This document shows positions 1 to 8,574 of a stretch of 64,000 nt of DNA, piece after piece (positions within the stretch are counted from its first letter, which is position 1; each line of letters opens with the position of its first letter). The notes beneath the pieces are model-generated. The model did no database searches and was not told the DNA's origin. It saw only the letters and a list, made by a program, of their open reading frames with translations. The DNA comes from Bacillota bacterium. GTDB taxonomy: Bacteria > Bacillota > Sulfobacillia > Sulfobacillales > Sulfobacillaceae. Made by a program: the position numbers and the translations under genes. The stretch is from contig JAKBWA010000009.1 in assembly GCA_021841025.1 (NCBI GenBank), positions 1 through 64,000 of the forward strand. The letters run 5' to 3'.

Positions 1-2
1 CC

Positions 3-182
3 TTTCGTTGTGGTGGTACACATAATACTAATCCCTCTACTGGTGAAGGTGCCTTTGTTCGGTATGTCAGCGGGATTGTCATCATATCGTCCCAAAACGC
101 CTTAACGAGTGTGACACAATATGCAAACGACCTGAGGAATGACTTGACGCCAATATTTTGGACTTTTGCTATTGAGGAATAA
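3..182 (+). CDS. possible C-terminal end of a gene cut by the window edge
   Basis: Frame 3 is open from the left edge to a TAA at 180-182 and encodes 59 residues ending in TFAIEE. The residue composition is protein-like, but no family is recognised. A frame-1 reading also stays open to 105, so the choice of frame rests on length and composition only. It would be the last gene upstream of the sugar transporter operon. Confidence 0.35.
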   Translation, partial: FRCGGTHNTNPSTGEGAFVRYVSGIVIISSQNALTSVTQYANDLRNDLTPIFWTFAIEE

Positions 183-317
183 CACTCAACACATAGTTAT
201 TTTTCTTATCTTATAAATTAAATTATAGTACGAATTCATATAATTGGGTTGATTTATAAGCATGGTTGTTTTAGACTACCAGTAGTTCTATTGATGGGAA
301 GAGAAATTTGGAGACAA

Positions 318-344
318 CCCCGATAGCGTTTATTCGCTGCGGGG
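318..344 (+). terminator. stem-loop ahead of the sugar-transport operon
   Basis: CCCCG (318-322) pairs with CGGGG (340-344) and TAGCG (324-328) with CGCTG (335-339, one T-G pair), around a TTTATT loop with a one-base bulge. It is followed by ATTTCTTATTG. It could terminate the upstream gene or act as a leader structure for the binding-protein gene, which starts 61 bases further on. Confidence 0.45.
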
Positions 345-405
345 ATTTCTTATTGTCACACTAAAACGTATCAAAATTGCGCGATATATAAAGGAGACAA
401 ACGCA

Positions 406-1716
406 ATGCGAAAGACAAAAACGGCTCTTTTAATTGCTGCCTCGACGACGATGCCCGCCTTATTACTTTCCGCTTGTGGACAAACACCGACTCAAGGTGC
501 GGCCTCTCCATCGTCAGGCGTGGTGACGATAACGTGGTACGCGGGCCCAATCACGGGCACGGGCGTTCGTTCGACATTGATATCTAAATTTGAAAAATCT
601 CACCCTAACATTCGGGTGAAGTTGATTTCCGCTCCGACGAGCACCAATACAGACCGTGCTAACCTAACTGCCGAAATATCTGGTGGGGCGAGCACTCCTG
701 ATGTCTTCAACGGGGATGTTATTTGGCCGGCGCAATTTGGACATGCCCATCTTGCCCTGGATTTATCGCATCATTTGCCCAAGAGCTTTTTTAACCGATT
801 TGCTCCAGGCCTTGCTGCCGGCGCTAGCTACAAAGGCCAAGAATATGGAGCGCCTTTGTTTATGGACGCAGGATTTCTCTATTACCGGAAAGATCTGTTG
901 GCCAAGGCACATCTGCCTGTACCGAAAACCTGGAGTCAACTATATCAAGATTCACGAATTCTCCAACAAAAAAAGCTGGTGCGTTATGGATATGTGTGGG
1001 AAGGAAATTCCTACGAGGGTCTGACGTGTGACTGGATGGAATTCATGACCGATGCTGGCGGCAAAATTTTCAGCAATGCCTCGTTAACCCATTCGGTGAT
1101 TGACTCTGCGGCATCACTGAAAGCCCTGACCTTTATGCGTAAGTTAATTACCAGCGGAGTTAGCCCGTCATCGGTTACGACCTTTGAAGAACCCCAAGCG
1201 ATGGCTGTTTTCGACGCGGGCAACAGTGCATTTTTACGCAACTGGGACTATGCATGGTCCAACTCTAACGATCCGAAAGTCTCGAAGGTTGTGGGTAAAG
1301 TGGGCGTTGCTCCTCTTCCGACATTTTCGCAATCGCAATACCCAGGCTATTCCAACATAGGTGGATGGGATATATACGTCAATCCTCATAGTCAGCACAT
1401 TTCGCAAGACTTAACTTTTATTCGGTGGATGACGGGTACTCAAGCACAAACGATACTGGCTACTAAATATTCGGAAATCCCTACAAACTATGCGGTGCAA
1501 AAGAACCCCGCCGTCAGAAGGGTGAATCCTGTCCTGAACATCGTGAGCAAAGTGAGGCTGGTACCGCGGCCATCTGGGACTCCATCCTATCCTAAGATTA
1601 GTCAAGCCATCTACACAAACATCAACAGTGCCCTGACGGGCTCCATCTCTCCAACGGCCGCTCTCAAAAAAGCTCAAACACAGATAGACCGGGCGGTTAG
1701 CAGCAATTCACTGTAA
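406..1716 (+). CDS. ABC sugar transporter, substrate-binding lipoprotein (family 1)
   Basis: A 436-residue extracellular solute-binding protein. The N-terminus has a charged start, a hydrophobic stretch and a lipobox LSAC with the lipidated cysteine at residue 24, so the protein is expected to be tethered to the outer face of the membrane. The body has family-1 features such as the ITWYAGPITG start of the mature domain and the late GGWDIYVNP region. The start has a good ribosome site (AAAGGAG, 9 bases upstream). It heads an operon with two inner-membrane permeases. The substrate is probably a sugar or oligosaccharide, inferred from the permease type, and cannot be named from sequence. Confidence 0.9.
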   Translation: MRKTKTALLIAASTTMPALLLSACGQTPTQGAASPSSGVVTITWYAGPITGTGVRSTLISKFEKSHPNIRVKLISAPTSTNTDRANLTAEISGGASTPDVFNGDVIWPAQFGHAHLALDLSHHLPKSFFNRFAPGLAAGASYKGQEYGAPLFMDAGFLYYRKDLLAKAHLPVPKTWSQLYQDSRILQQKKLVRYGYVWEGNSYEGLTCDWMEFMTDAGGKIFSNASLTHSVIDSAASLKALTFMRKLITSGVSPSSVTTFEEPQAMAVFDAGNSAFLRNWDYAWSNSNDPKVSKVVGKVGVAPLPTFSQSQYPGYSNIGGWDIYVNPHSQHISQDLTFIRWMTGTQAQTILATKYSEIPTNYAVQKNPAVRRVNPVLNIVSKVRLVPRPSGTPSYPKISQAIYTNINSALTGSISPTAALKKAQTQIDRAVSSNSL

Positions 1717-1770
1717 GAGACCTATAAGCAGAGTTGTTTTCTAATTCTAGTGTGCCAAAAGGAGTTGTGT

Positions 1771-2736
1771 ATGGGTACCCCAAACCCCTTAGAGCCTGAA
1801 TTGACAAATCATGCCTCTAGGCCAGAGAAGAAATCGCCAGGGATAAGACGTCGTCTAGCTCGGCAAGGTTGGGCGTTCGCCTTGCCTGCTTTGACTATCA
1901 TTGCAGCCATTACGATTTTCCCTATCTTGTACTCGATTATAGTGAGCCTGAATCATATTACCTTTACCTCGCAAGGCTATCATTTTCACTGGGTAGGTCT
2001 CCATAATTACTCAGTGATTTTTTCCAATCCGTTATATCGCTACTCGTTGTTTTTTACCGTGATTTATACGGTGGTCACGGTGTTTATTGAATTAGTTGCA
2101 GGGTTGCTCATTGCCCTGGTTCTGGATAAATTGATTGCGGGCCGGGGGCTGATGTTAGCTGTATTGCTTCTTCCCTGGTCCCTGATTACGGTCATTTCGG
2201 CTGAAATGTGGAATTACATCTATAACGGCGTATATGGTGTGCTCAATGCTCTTTTGATAGGCATCGGCATATTGCATACGCCGGTCGTGTGGCTTGGAAG
2301 GCCACTGATCGCTATTGTTTCCATGATGTTCGCAGATATCTGGAAAACGACTCCTTTTGTTGCCATTATCTTGCTGGCCGGGCTGCAGATGATTCCTCAT
2401 GAATTATATGAAGCCGCTGAGATTGATGGTGCCAACGGCTCAGCTCGTTTTTGGCGCATAACATTTCCGCTCTTGCGCCCGACTATTGCCTTATCCGTCC
2501 TTTTTCGGGTGTTGCAGGCATTTGGTATTTTTGACTTGCCGTTTGTCCTGACCCAGGGCGGACCCGGGCATGCAACAGAATCATTGGCATTGCTAGGATG
2601 GCAAGTGATGTTTCAGGATTTGAACATGGGCCGGGGTGCAGCTATCGCTGCGAGTACAACACTTATTGTCTTATTCGCGTCCCTATTAGTTTTGCGCGCT
2701 TTTCGCGCTCAAGTTGGAGAGGAGGACCTAGGATGA
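1771..2736 (+). CDS. ABC sugar transporter permease, MalF/UgpA type
   Basis: A 321-residue membrane protein of the binding-protein-dependent transport family, with about six hydrophobic segments. The cytoplasmic EAA loop that contacts the ATPase is visible near residues 210-236 (core EAAEIDGANG). I take the ATG at 1771 because AAAGGAG lies 8 bases upstream; the frame is open from a GTG at 1750 that lacks such a site. The stop overlaps the next permease start (ATGA), so the two are translationally coupled. Confidence 0.9.
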   Translation: MGTPNPLEPELTNHASRPEKKSPGIRRRLARQGWAFALPALTIIAAITIFPILYSIIVSLNHITFTSQGYHFHWVGLHNYSVIFSNPLYRYSLFFTVIYTVVTVFIELVAGLLIALVLDKLIAGRGLMLAVLLLPWSLITVISAEMWNYIYNGVYGVLNALLIGIGILHTPVVWLGRPLIAIVSMMFADIWKTTPFVAIILLAGLQMIPHELYEAAEIDGANGSARFWRITFPLLRPTIALSVLFRVLQAFGIFDLPFVLTQGGPGHATESLALLGWQVMFQDLNMGRGAAIAASTTLIVLFASLLVLRAFRAQVGEEDLG

Positions 2737-3572
2737 ATGTACGGCGCCGCACCCAACGTGTGCAAATGATGGCGACTTTATGGTCTATTGTTATTGCGCT
2801 ATTTATGCTGGCTCCTCTATACTGGCTGATTGCCACGTCACTCAAAAGTCCGGCAGCGATTGGCGCGTTTCCGCCCCAGGCGGTGCCAAATCCTGTTAGT
2901 TTGCATAATTATGCCCGCGCGTTTGCCTACTACCATTTTCAGATTTATATGCGCAACAGTGTGATTGTATCTGTAGGAGCCACGATCCTGGTTTTGGCTT
3001 TTGGGTCCATGGCGGGATATAGTCTAGGACGTTTGCCAGTGCGCGGCAAGCATGGCATCATGGTGGCTCTTCTAATGATTTCCGTATTTCCCGAAATCGC
3101 TGTGATTTCACCATTATTCATGTTAATGCGGACGCTGGGGTGGCTCAATTCCTATCAAGCACTGATTATTCCGTATACTGCGTTCAATTTGCCCTTTGCC
3201 ATTTGGATCTTACGCAATTACTTTTTAGTGATCCCGCGAGAAATGGAAGAGGTGGCGAGGATTGACGGAGCCTCTGCTCTTAGAACGCTGGTTCAGATCA
3301 TCTTGCCGCAAGCGACACCCGGCCTTTTTACAGCAGGGGTCTTTACGTTTACCGCTGCCTGGACCGAGTTTCTCATGGCTTTAACATTTAATTCCAGCCC
3401 AGCATTTCGCACCATCCCGGTCGGGATTGCTCTTTTCGGTGCCCAATTCGTCGTCCCCTACGGAACCATTTTTGCTGCGTCCACTGTTGCTGTTGTACCT
3501 ATTGCGATTTTGGTGTTGGTTTTCCGGCGCTCAGTGGTGTCCGGCCTGACCCAAGGGGCCGTCAAAGGTTAG
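2733..3572 (+). CDS. ABC sugar transporter permease, MalG/UgpE type
   Basis: A 279-residue permease partner of the preceding gene. The EAA loop is near residues 170-196 (core EEVARIDGAS). The ATG at 2733 overlaps the upstream stop codon and is preceded by GGAGAGGAGG. The frame extends further upstream inside the previous gene, but those starts are not credible. No ATP-binding subunit follows, so the importer presumably borrows an MsmX/MalK-type ATPase encoded elsewhere, as happens in many Gram-positive bacteria. Confidence 0.9.
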   Translation: MNVRRRTQRVQMMATLWSIVIALFMLAPLYWLIATSLKSPAAIGAFPPQAVPNPVSLHNYARAFAYYHFQIYMRNSVIVSVGATILVLAFGSMAGYSLGRLPVRGKHGIMVALLMISVFPEIAVISPLFMLMRTLGWLNSYQALIIPYTAFNLPFAIWILRNYFLVIPREMEEVARIDGASALRTLVQIILPQATPGLFTAGVFTFTAAWTEFLMALTFNSSPAFRTIPVGIALFGAQFVVPYGTIFAASTVAVVPIAILVLVFRRSVVSGLTQGAVKG

Positions 3573-3930
3573 CCAGTCTATCTCTTTGAAGAAGTTCTCG
3601 TGTAGCGGTTCCCAAAAACTAGAGGGTGAGCTTAAAGTGTGGCACGGCCCACACCATGGCAAAAAAAGGCATCATGGCTCTCTCTTCAAAATGCGGCGCG
3701 CTTGAAAAATCTCAGCCTTTGGGGGATAAGGGTGGTCACGACGACGGAGTTCCCGGAACACATGGCGAATGCCTGTGATACGCACTAACTTGTACACAGA
3801 TATCTTCCGTGTCGCGGGATGTGGCGAAAAGATGCCGAGATCTTGATGTGCATGGCTTCATGAAGGAGGGGCCCATAGGTGAGCCCAGACTTCTTGCCTA
3901 GGCCCATGCCTTTTGCTTAGCACGCAAATC
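3573..3930. other. intergenic region between convergent genes
   Basis: This stretch separates the permease gene from the convergent APC transporter. A weak CCATG/CATGG hairpin around 3654-3677 is the only structure I see. No ORF with a ribosome site is apparent. Confidence 0.5.
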
Positions 3931-5235
3931 CTAAGTGGCATTCCAATTTTTTTTCGGCCTGCCCTGAGCCTCTGAACGTATGTGAATGATCCCGAGACTG
4001 AGTCCCAACAGCACTAGGCTCAGCGGATAGAGCAGTCCTACACCAAACGAGCCGGCGAAGAGTAAACAGCATAGAAAAGTCCCTAGTCCAAAAATCTTGG
4101 CAAAGGTGTTGCGAAAGAGTCGCAGATAAGCCAAGGCGCTAAATAAATAGAGAAGAAAGAAAGTTTTTCCGGCGAGCGAAAACATCTCATGAAGAGACAG
4201 AATGCTCAGCCCGTGGATAACCACTACCAGGATGCACATGAATGTCGTCATGAACACTGATCGTCTCGGAATCCCTACCTTGGGACTAATGCCCGCGAAA
4301 AACTTTGGCAACAGTCCCTCCCGGGCAGATGAGAATAACAGTCGCGACGCGGCCCATATGGCCCCGTTGAGGTTGGTCAAGATAATGAGGACGCCTATGA
4401 TTGCAACCGCCTTACCACTCCAACGTCCTAGGACTTTGGCCATAATAGCAGCAATGGGAGCTTGTATCGCTCGTATGTCGTTAAGAGGCAGTGTCCTTTG
4501 AATGGCCAGAGCTACTCCCACATACACGAAGACCACAAGCAGGAAACTGACAATTATCGCGAGAGGGAAATCCCGTTTCGGATTACGAAATTCTTCGCCC
4601 ATGAACGACAGCATTTCCCAGCCCGTGAACGCAAAAAAGACCATGCCTAAGACAGGGATAGTTTTCACCCAGGCTCCGGGTGGGGCGATCGAGTGGGAAG
4701 GATGCGGAACAAACAACACAGACACAAGGGAGACCCCGATTAAAATCAATACGAGAGTATACGACAAAATCTGCTGCACGGTTTTAGATAAGGGTGTGCG
4801 CAAATAATTAAGCACGCCTGCGGTAACAAGCAGTCCGGTCGATTCCAAAACGTGGGCCAGTGCTCCCTCATGCCAAAGATAGCCAAAATAGTTGGCTCCC
4901 GTTAGTGCGATGCCGGGAATTCCGAGAAAGAATGCGCCCATTAACAGGATTGCGGCAATGTCTGCGGAGATTGAGCCAAATGCTGTGCGTACAAATCCCG
5001 CTACCCCTCCAGCGTTAGGATAGCTTGAACCCAAGGTGCCAAAAACCACGAGCAATGGGATGACCATGATTGCATCAATAATCCAAGCATACACGGCGGC
5101 TGTTCCGGCCTGAAAATAGACCAGTCCGGGTAATATCAAGAGCCCAGATCCTATCACAATTCCCGTAGCCAAGACTACGGCTTGACCAACATTTAGTGTT
5201 TGCGCCAGATTTGCGCTGGGTTTTTCTGACTCCAT
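3931..5235 (-). CDS. APC-superfamily amino-acid transporter, YjeH-like exporter
   Basis: A 434-residue integral membrane protein with about 12 hydrophobic segments. The N-terminal region (VIGSGLLILPG, then YPNAGGVAGFV) closely resembles the APC subgroup containing E. coli YjeH, an exporter of methionine and branched-chain amino acids. The start at 5235 has GGGAGG 8 bases upstream; a longer open frame to 5307 has no such site. It is divergent from a LysR regulator, the usual arrangement for LysE/YjeH-type exporters. Export rather than import is inferred from similarity and this pairing. Confidence 0.8.
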   Translation of the reverse strand: MESEKPSANLAQTLNVGQAVVLATGIVIGSGLLILPGLVYFQAGTAAVYAWIIDAIMVIPLLVVFGTLGSSYPNAGGVAGFVRTAFGSISADIAAILLMGAFFLGIPGIALTGANYFGYLWHEGALAHVLESTGLLVTAGVLNYLRTPLSKTVQQILSYTLVLILIGVSLVSVLFVPHPSHSIAPPGAWVKTIPVLGMVFFAFTGWEMLSFMGEEFRNPKRDFPLAIIVSFLLVVFVYVGVALAIQRTLPLNDIRAIQAPIAAIMAKVLGRWSGKAVAIIGVLIILTNLNGAIWAASRLLFSSAREGLLPKFFAGISPKVGIPRRSVFMTTFMCILVVVIHGLSILSLHEMFSLAGKTFFLLYLFSALAYLRLFRNTFAKIFGLGTFLCCLLFAGSFGVGLLYPLSLVLLGLSLGIIHIRSEAQGRPKKNWNAT

Positions 5236-5375
5236 TCTTGACCTCCCGAGTACGGTTATTGCAGAAAATCGCATAGAGAATCTTCCTCTCCTGGTGTAGA
5301 AGGCCATTCCAGATGGATAGTGTAGGCCACTATCGCCGCGTCATCAGGAAATGTGAGGGCTCTGTGTCATACCAA

Positions 5376-5388
5376 TTGGAGGCTCCAA
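5376..5388. promoter_or_regulatory. LysR-type operator (T-N11-A palindrome)
   Basis: TTGGAG-G-CTCCAA is a perfect 13-bp palindrome and fits the T-N11-A LysR recognition motif exactly. It lies in the 328-bp divergent region between the exporter (start 5235) and the LysR gene (start 5564), so it is the most likely site for the adjacent regulator. Confidence 0.6.
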
Positions 5389-5563
5389 CGATTTCTTTCC
5401 GCCTCACCCTAGAGAAAGGATTTTGCCAGGGACCAAAACAATCTATAGATTGTCGGCTTCAGCAACACCAGAATCACTAGAATCATCATAATCAATAGCA
5501 TATGATGTCTGTATACGATAAATTGGATAACTCTCATCGGATATGACGATGGAAAGGATGATT

Positions 5564-6496
5564 ATGGATTTCAAACAGCTTCGTACGTTTTCTGTCGTGG
5601 CTAAAACGCAGAACTTCACCCGTGCCGCAGAGATTCTCAACTATTCTCAATCCACCGTGTCTGGCCAAATTCAGGCTTTGGAACATGATCTTGGCATTCC
5701 CTTGTTTGACAGGTTGGGGCGGGGGGTTTTGCTGACTGAAGAGGGCAGAAGAATTCTCGTCTACGTCGAAAATTTATCACGGATTGAAGAGGAAATCCGA
5801 GCTATCGCTCAGGGACAGGATGAACCCGCCGGCTCGTTAATTGTGGGAGCGCCGGAGAGCATTATTGCCTATCGGCTTCCGGAGGTTCTGCTGAAATTCC
5901 GGGCGTTGTATCCAAAAGTCCAATTGAAATTCGCGCCGGGGTCCTGCTCGGAGCATCGAACAGCACTGAGATTAGGGGAGATCGACGTGGCTATTTTGCT
6001 GGAAGCGCCAATAGACACGGATCATCTCATCACAGAGTGTTTGATGGAAGAATCCATCGTGCTCGTATCGGCTCCCACACATCCATTGGCCCAGATGGAC
6101 AAAATTAGTGACAGTGATTTAGCTGATCAAGTATTTATTATGGTGGAATCAACACAGGGTGGCTGGAGCTACCGTGAGATGTTTGAAAATACTATGATCC
6201 TATCACATATATATCCTTCAGACCGGCTCGAATTTTCGAGTGTTGAAGCCGTAAAACAATGTGCCGTGTCCGGACTGGGAATTGCGTTATTACCGCAAAT
6301 GACTGTCGAAAACGAAGTGAGAGAGAAGAAATTGGCCATGCTTCACAGACCTTCTATCCGCCTTTCAACCCACTTGGCTTGGAACCAGCAGCGGTGGATA
6401 TCTTCTTCAATGCAAGCCTTTATAGATGTAATCCGGCAGTTTAAGGCCCCAATGAGATCCGCAAAGATGTCCAGGAGTACACGTTCAAATGTTTGA
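5564..6496 (+). CDS. LysR-family transcriptional regulator
   Basis: A 310-residue LysR regulator. Residues 1-60 form the winged helix-turn-helix (DFKQLRTFSVVAKTQNFTRA, then STVSGQIQALE), followed by a periplasmic-binding-protein-like effector domain from about residue 90. The ATG at 5564 has GGAAAGG 6 bases upstream; two in-frame ATGs at 5543 and 5549 lack spacing. It probably controls the divergent APC exporter in response to an amino acid, inferred from gene order. Confidence 0.88.
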   Translation: MDFKQLRTFSVVAKTQNFTRAAEILNYSQSTVSGQIQALEHDLGIPLFDRLGRGVLLTEEGRRILVYVENLSRIEEEIRAIAQGQDEPAGSLIVGAPESIIAYRLPEVLLKFRALYPKVQLKFAPGSCSEHRTALRLGEIDVAILLEAPIDTDHLITECLMEESIVLVSAPTHPLAQMDKISDSDLADQVFIMVESTQGGWSYREMFENTMILSHIYPSDRLEFSSVEAVKQCAVSGLGIALLPQMTVENEVREKKLAMLHRPSIRLSTHLAWNQQRWISSSMQAFIDVIRQFKAPMRSAKMSRSTRSNV

Positions 6497-6547
6497 GAAG
6501 ACGATTATGAACTTGAGAGTTATCCGTGCACAAGGGGGAGGACCGTC

Positions 6548-6714
6548 ATGAATCTTCCGTCAGCCAAGAATTATGGTGCGCCAGGCGTGCTCATATTCCC
6601 TGAGGGGGAGGGTGGATTACAGTAGCCAGCACTTTTGGTCATGAGATCCGCCTGCAAAAGGTTTACGCCCCTTCCTTTCGGGTCACAGAAACAGGGAGGG
6701 ACATCGGTGCTTGA
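6548..6714 (+). pseudogene. short frameshifted reading frame with strong ribosome site
   Basis: GGGGGAGG lies 6 bases before an ATG at 6548. The frame runs 25 codons (starting MNLPSAKNYG) to a TAG at 6623. A single frame change near 6612 would extend it to 57 residues ending at 6714. The composition after the shift is protein-like. No family is recognised. It could be a decayed gene, or a genuine 25-residue peptide. The flanks 6497-6547 and 6715-7023 show nothing else convincing. Confidence 0.3.
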
Positions 6715-7023
6715 ATTTTGTGAGGCGATCTGCCTGGGGAAATTCATCCGGATTGAATTGTAAACTGTCAATTCACTGTACAAGCTGGCGGCTTCTCTCG
6801 AATTAAAGCGCCAACGAGATCACTTTGAATGGGGCAGATGGGACACACTGGCAACTAAAGAGCATGGGCGGTTGTCACCCGCCCCTACTCGATATTAGTT
6901 GGAGGTAGAAATCAGTAGCCATGTCAATCCTGACAGGGCAGGCAAATTCCGGTCTCTTCGTTCCGGAAGGTGCTTTTAGGTCCCCGTTTTAAGGGCACAT
7001 TACCTGAAGGTCTTCGGGTGTTG

Positions 7024-7131
7024 TTAGTGATTACAAGAACACTCAGAGCAGTTGCATTGCTTCGAGCATCTGCAGTCTGATCCGCAATGACCCGAGTGAC
7101 ACCCATCGCAACAACAATGATTTTCAGCCAT
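7024..7131 (-). CDS. metallothionein-like Cys-rich micro-protein (35 aa)
   Basis: A 35-residue frame starting MAENHCCCDG with 11 cysteines (residues 6, 7, 8, 11, 16, 20, 22, 26, 28, 31, 33) and 4 histidines (5, 12, 15, 35). The C-x-C and C-C pairs are the signature of thiolate metal-cluster proteins. The ATG at 7131 follows GGGAGG at 10 bases, and an in-frame stop just upstream fixes the start. A different minus-strand frame overlaps it and looks like a shadow. A metal-binding or detoxifying role for Cu, Zn, Cd or Ag is inferred from composition. I do not recognise a named bacterial metallothionein family. Confidence 0.65.
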   Translation of the reverse strand: MAENHCCCDGCHSGHCGSDCRCSKQCNCSECSCNH

Positions 7132-7676
7132 TTCTCATCATCCTCCCTTCGTTCCTTAGCTAGACTTCCCCAATCGGTAAAGGATATGCACCGAAGATTG
7201 CTGGTCGGGGGCGAAATCTCTCTGATATGTCGGCTTCTGAGGGGACTTTCTTTATGGCTTGTTCAGGCCGTCGAGTCAACAACAGAAAGACGTTTGTGAA
7301 CAACGAGTTTTCCTGGCGAAAGAGGGAAGGTCAAGACGTCAAGATGGATGCTCCGATAAAGACCACGGCGTAGCCATTACACCCTTCTCATCGTCTCCGG
7401 TAAAATAGAAGAGGCAGGCGGAGGTTTGCTGAGTTATCTCGGTGTGCGGTGAAGTTTTCTTCTGAATAAGATTCATGGAGGGCCATGGACGATCTGGTTC
7501 CGCGGCTAAGGAGATTGACTCTTCTTGGCCGATTCATCTGCCAAGAACGAAAATGACTTAACACAGGCGGTGGGGCTTTCAGTCGCTATTCGAGCTTGTG
7601 TAAGCCAACAATTGGGTCAAGGGGGTTTCGAAGATTTTCGAGTGGGAAATTCTATCCGAAAGGAGCAAGGATTTTA
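7132..7676. other. non-coding stretch upstream of the methyltransferase
   Basis: About 545 bases with no reading frame that combines a ribosome site and protein-like composition. It must contain the promoters of the minus-strand Cys-rich gene and of the plus-strand methyltransferase. I see no strong -35/-10 pair and no clear inverted repeat. Confidence 0.5.
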
Positions 7677-8309
7677 ATGAGTGAGCGCGAGCAATACATT
7701 TTGGATCTATTTCAGCCGGAAGATTCAGTTTTGCGAGATATTCGGGATGAGATTCGCATACGAGGCATGCCGGAAATCTCGATTCATCCTTTAGTGGGGG
7801 CATTTCTTGGCTTTCTTGTCAAAGTTCATGAAAGTCGGGATGTCCTGGAAATTGGTGCTTTAGGCGGTTACTCCGCCGTGTGCCTGGCCCGGGCCCTGCC
7901 GCGAGACGGACACGTGGTGTCCTTGGAACTTAATCCGGATTATGTCGCTGTGGCCCGGGCAAATCTTCACCGTGCGGGATTAGAAAACCGGGTGACGCAT
8001 ATGGTTGGCTTGGCGGAAAAAAGTCTGGATACCCTGCATCATCAAGGACGGCGATTTGATTTTGTGTTGATAGACGCCGATAAAGAAAATTACCCGCTCT
8101 ATTTGGACAAATCCTTGAAGGTTCTACGACATGGTGGGTTGATAGCTGCGGACAACACACTTTGGGGTGACGAAGTGTGGCATCCCCAAGCACAAGGGAC
8201 AGCCGTTGAAGCTATTCGCCGCTTCAATGATATGGTGGCACACCATCCAGCTCTGGAAAGTTTGCTCTGGCCTGTCGCGGACGGTCTCACGCTCGCGCGC
8301 TACCTGTGA
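7677..8309 (+). CDS. SAM-dependent O-methyltransferase, family 3
   Basis: A 210-residue class I methyltransferase of the caffeoyl-CoA/catechol type. Motif I is VLEIGALGGYSAVCLA (about residue 55), the acidic SAM-ribose contact follows in VVSLELN, and the catalytic/metal region is VLIDADKENYPLYL (about residue 127) with a later AADN. The family uses a divalent cation and methylates hydroxyl groups of small phenolic substrates; the substrate here is unknown. ATG 7677 is chosen because the conserved family N-terminus (EREQYILDLF) starts right after it and AGGAG/AAGGA lies upstream. Confidence 0.85.
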   Translation: MSEREQYILDLFQPEDSVLRDIRDEIRIRGMPEISIHPLVGAFLGFLVKVHESRDVLEIGALGGYSAVCLARALPRDGHVVSLELNPDYVAVARANLHRAGLENRVTHMVGLAEKSLDTLHHQGRRFDFVLIDADKENYPLYLDKSLKVLRHGGLIAADNTLWGDEVWHPQAQGTAVEAIRRFNDMVAHHPALESLLWPVADGLTLARYL

Positions 8310-8395
8310 AGAGTCTGATGCTAGATGGGGGATCTGCCTGAAGACACGAGCCTAATCATCCTATGTCTTGAATTGGCTTATATAGACATTTAAGA

Positions 8396-8415
8396 TTAAC
8401 TGTAGCATTAGTTAA
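8396..8415. promoter_or_regulatory. perfect inverted repeat, candidate operator of the acetyl-CoA synthetase gene
   Basis: TTAACT (8396-8401) and AGTTAA (8410-8415) are exact inverted copies around an 8-base spacer, in an AT-rich region 160 bases before the synthetase start. The 20-bp size and spacing suit a dimeric repressor or activator. Which regulator binds is unknown. Confidence 0.5.
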
Positions 8416-8574
8416 AATTGTGTGAGTTTATAGACAGCACTGGCGCAAGAAATACGGAGACAAGACACATCAAGTCATCTTGGAGCAACACGTTATTGGA
8501 AAATGGCCGGCTTTAAGTTCAGTTCTCTAATATGGAGATCGTTTAGGGTCAATCTATGCGAGGAGGCTCTGGTT

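Noticed and set aside
6924-7106. Minus-strand 60-codon frame overlapping the Cys-rich micro-gene in another phase
   Set aside because: Its ATG has no usable ribosome site, whereas the ATG of the Cys-rich frame does; composition is not protein-like.
7087-7299. Plus-strand 70-codon frame opposite the Cys-rich micro-gene
   Set aside because: No ribosome site, and Ser/Leu-rich composition typical of an antisense shadow.
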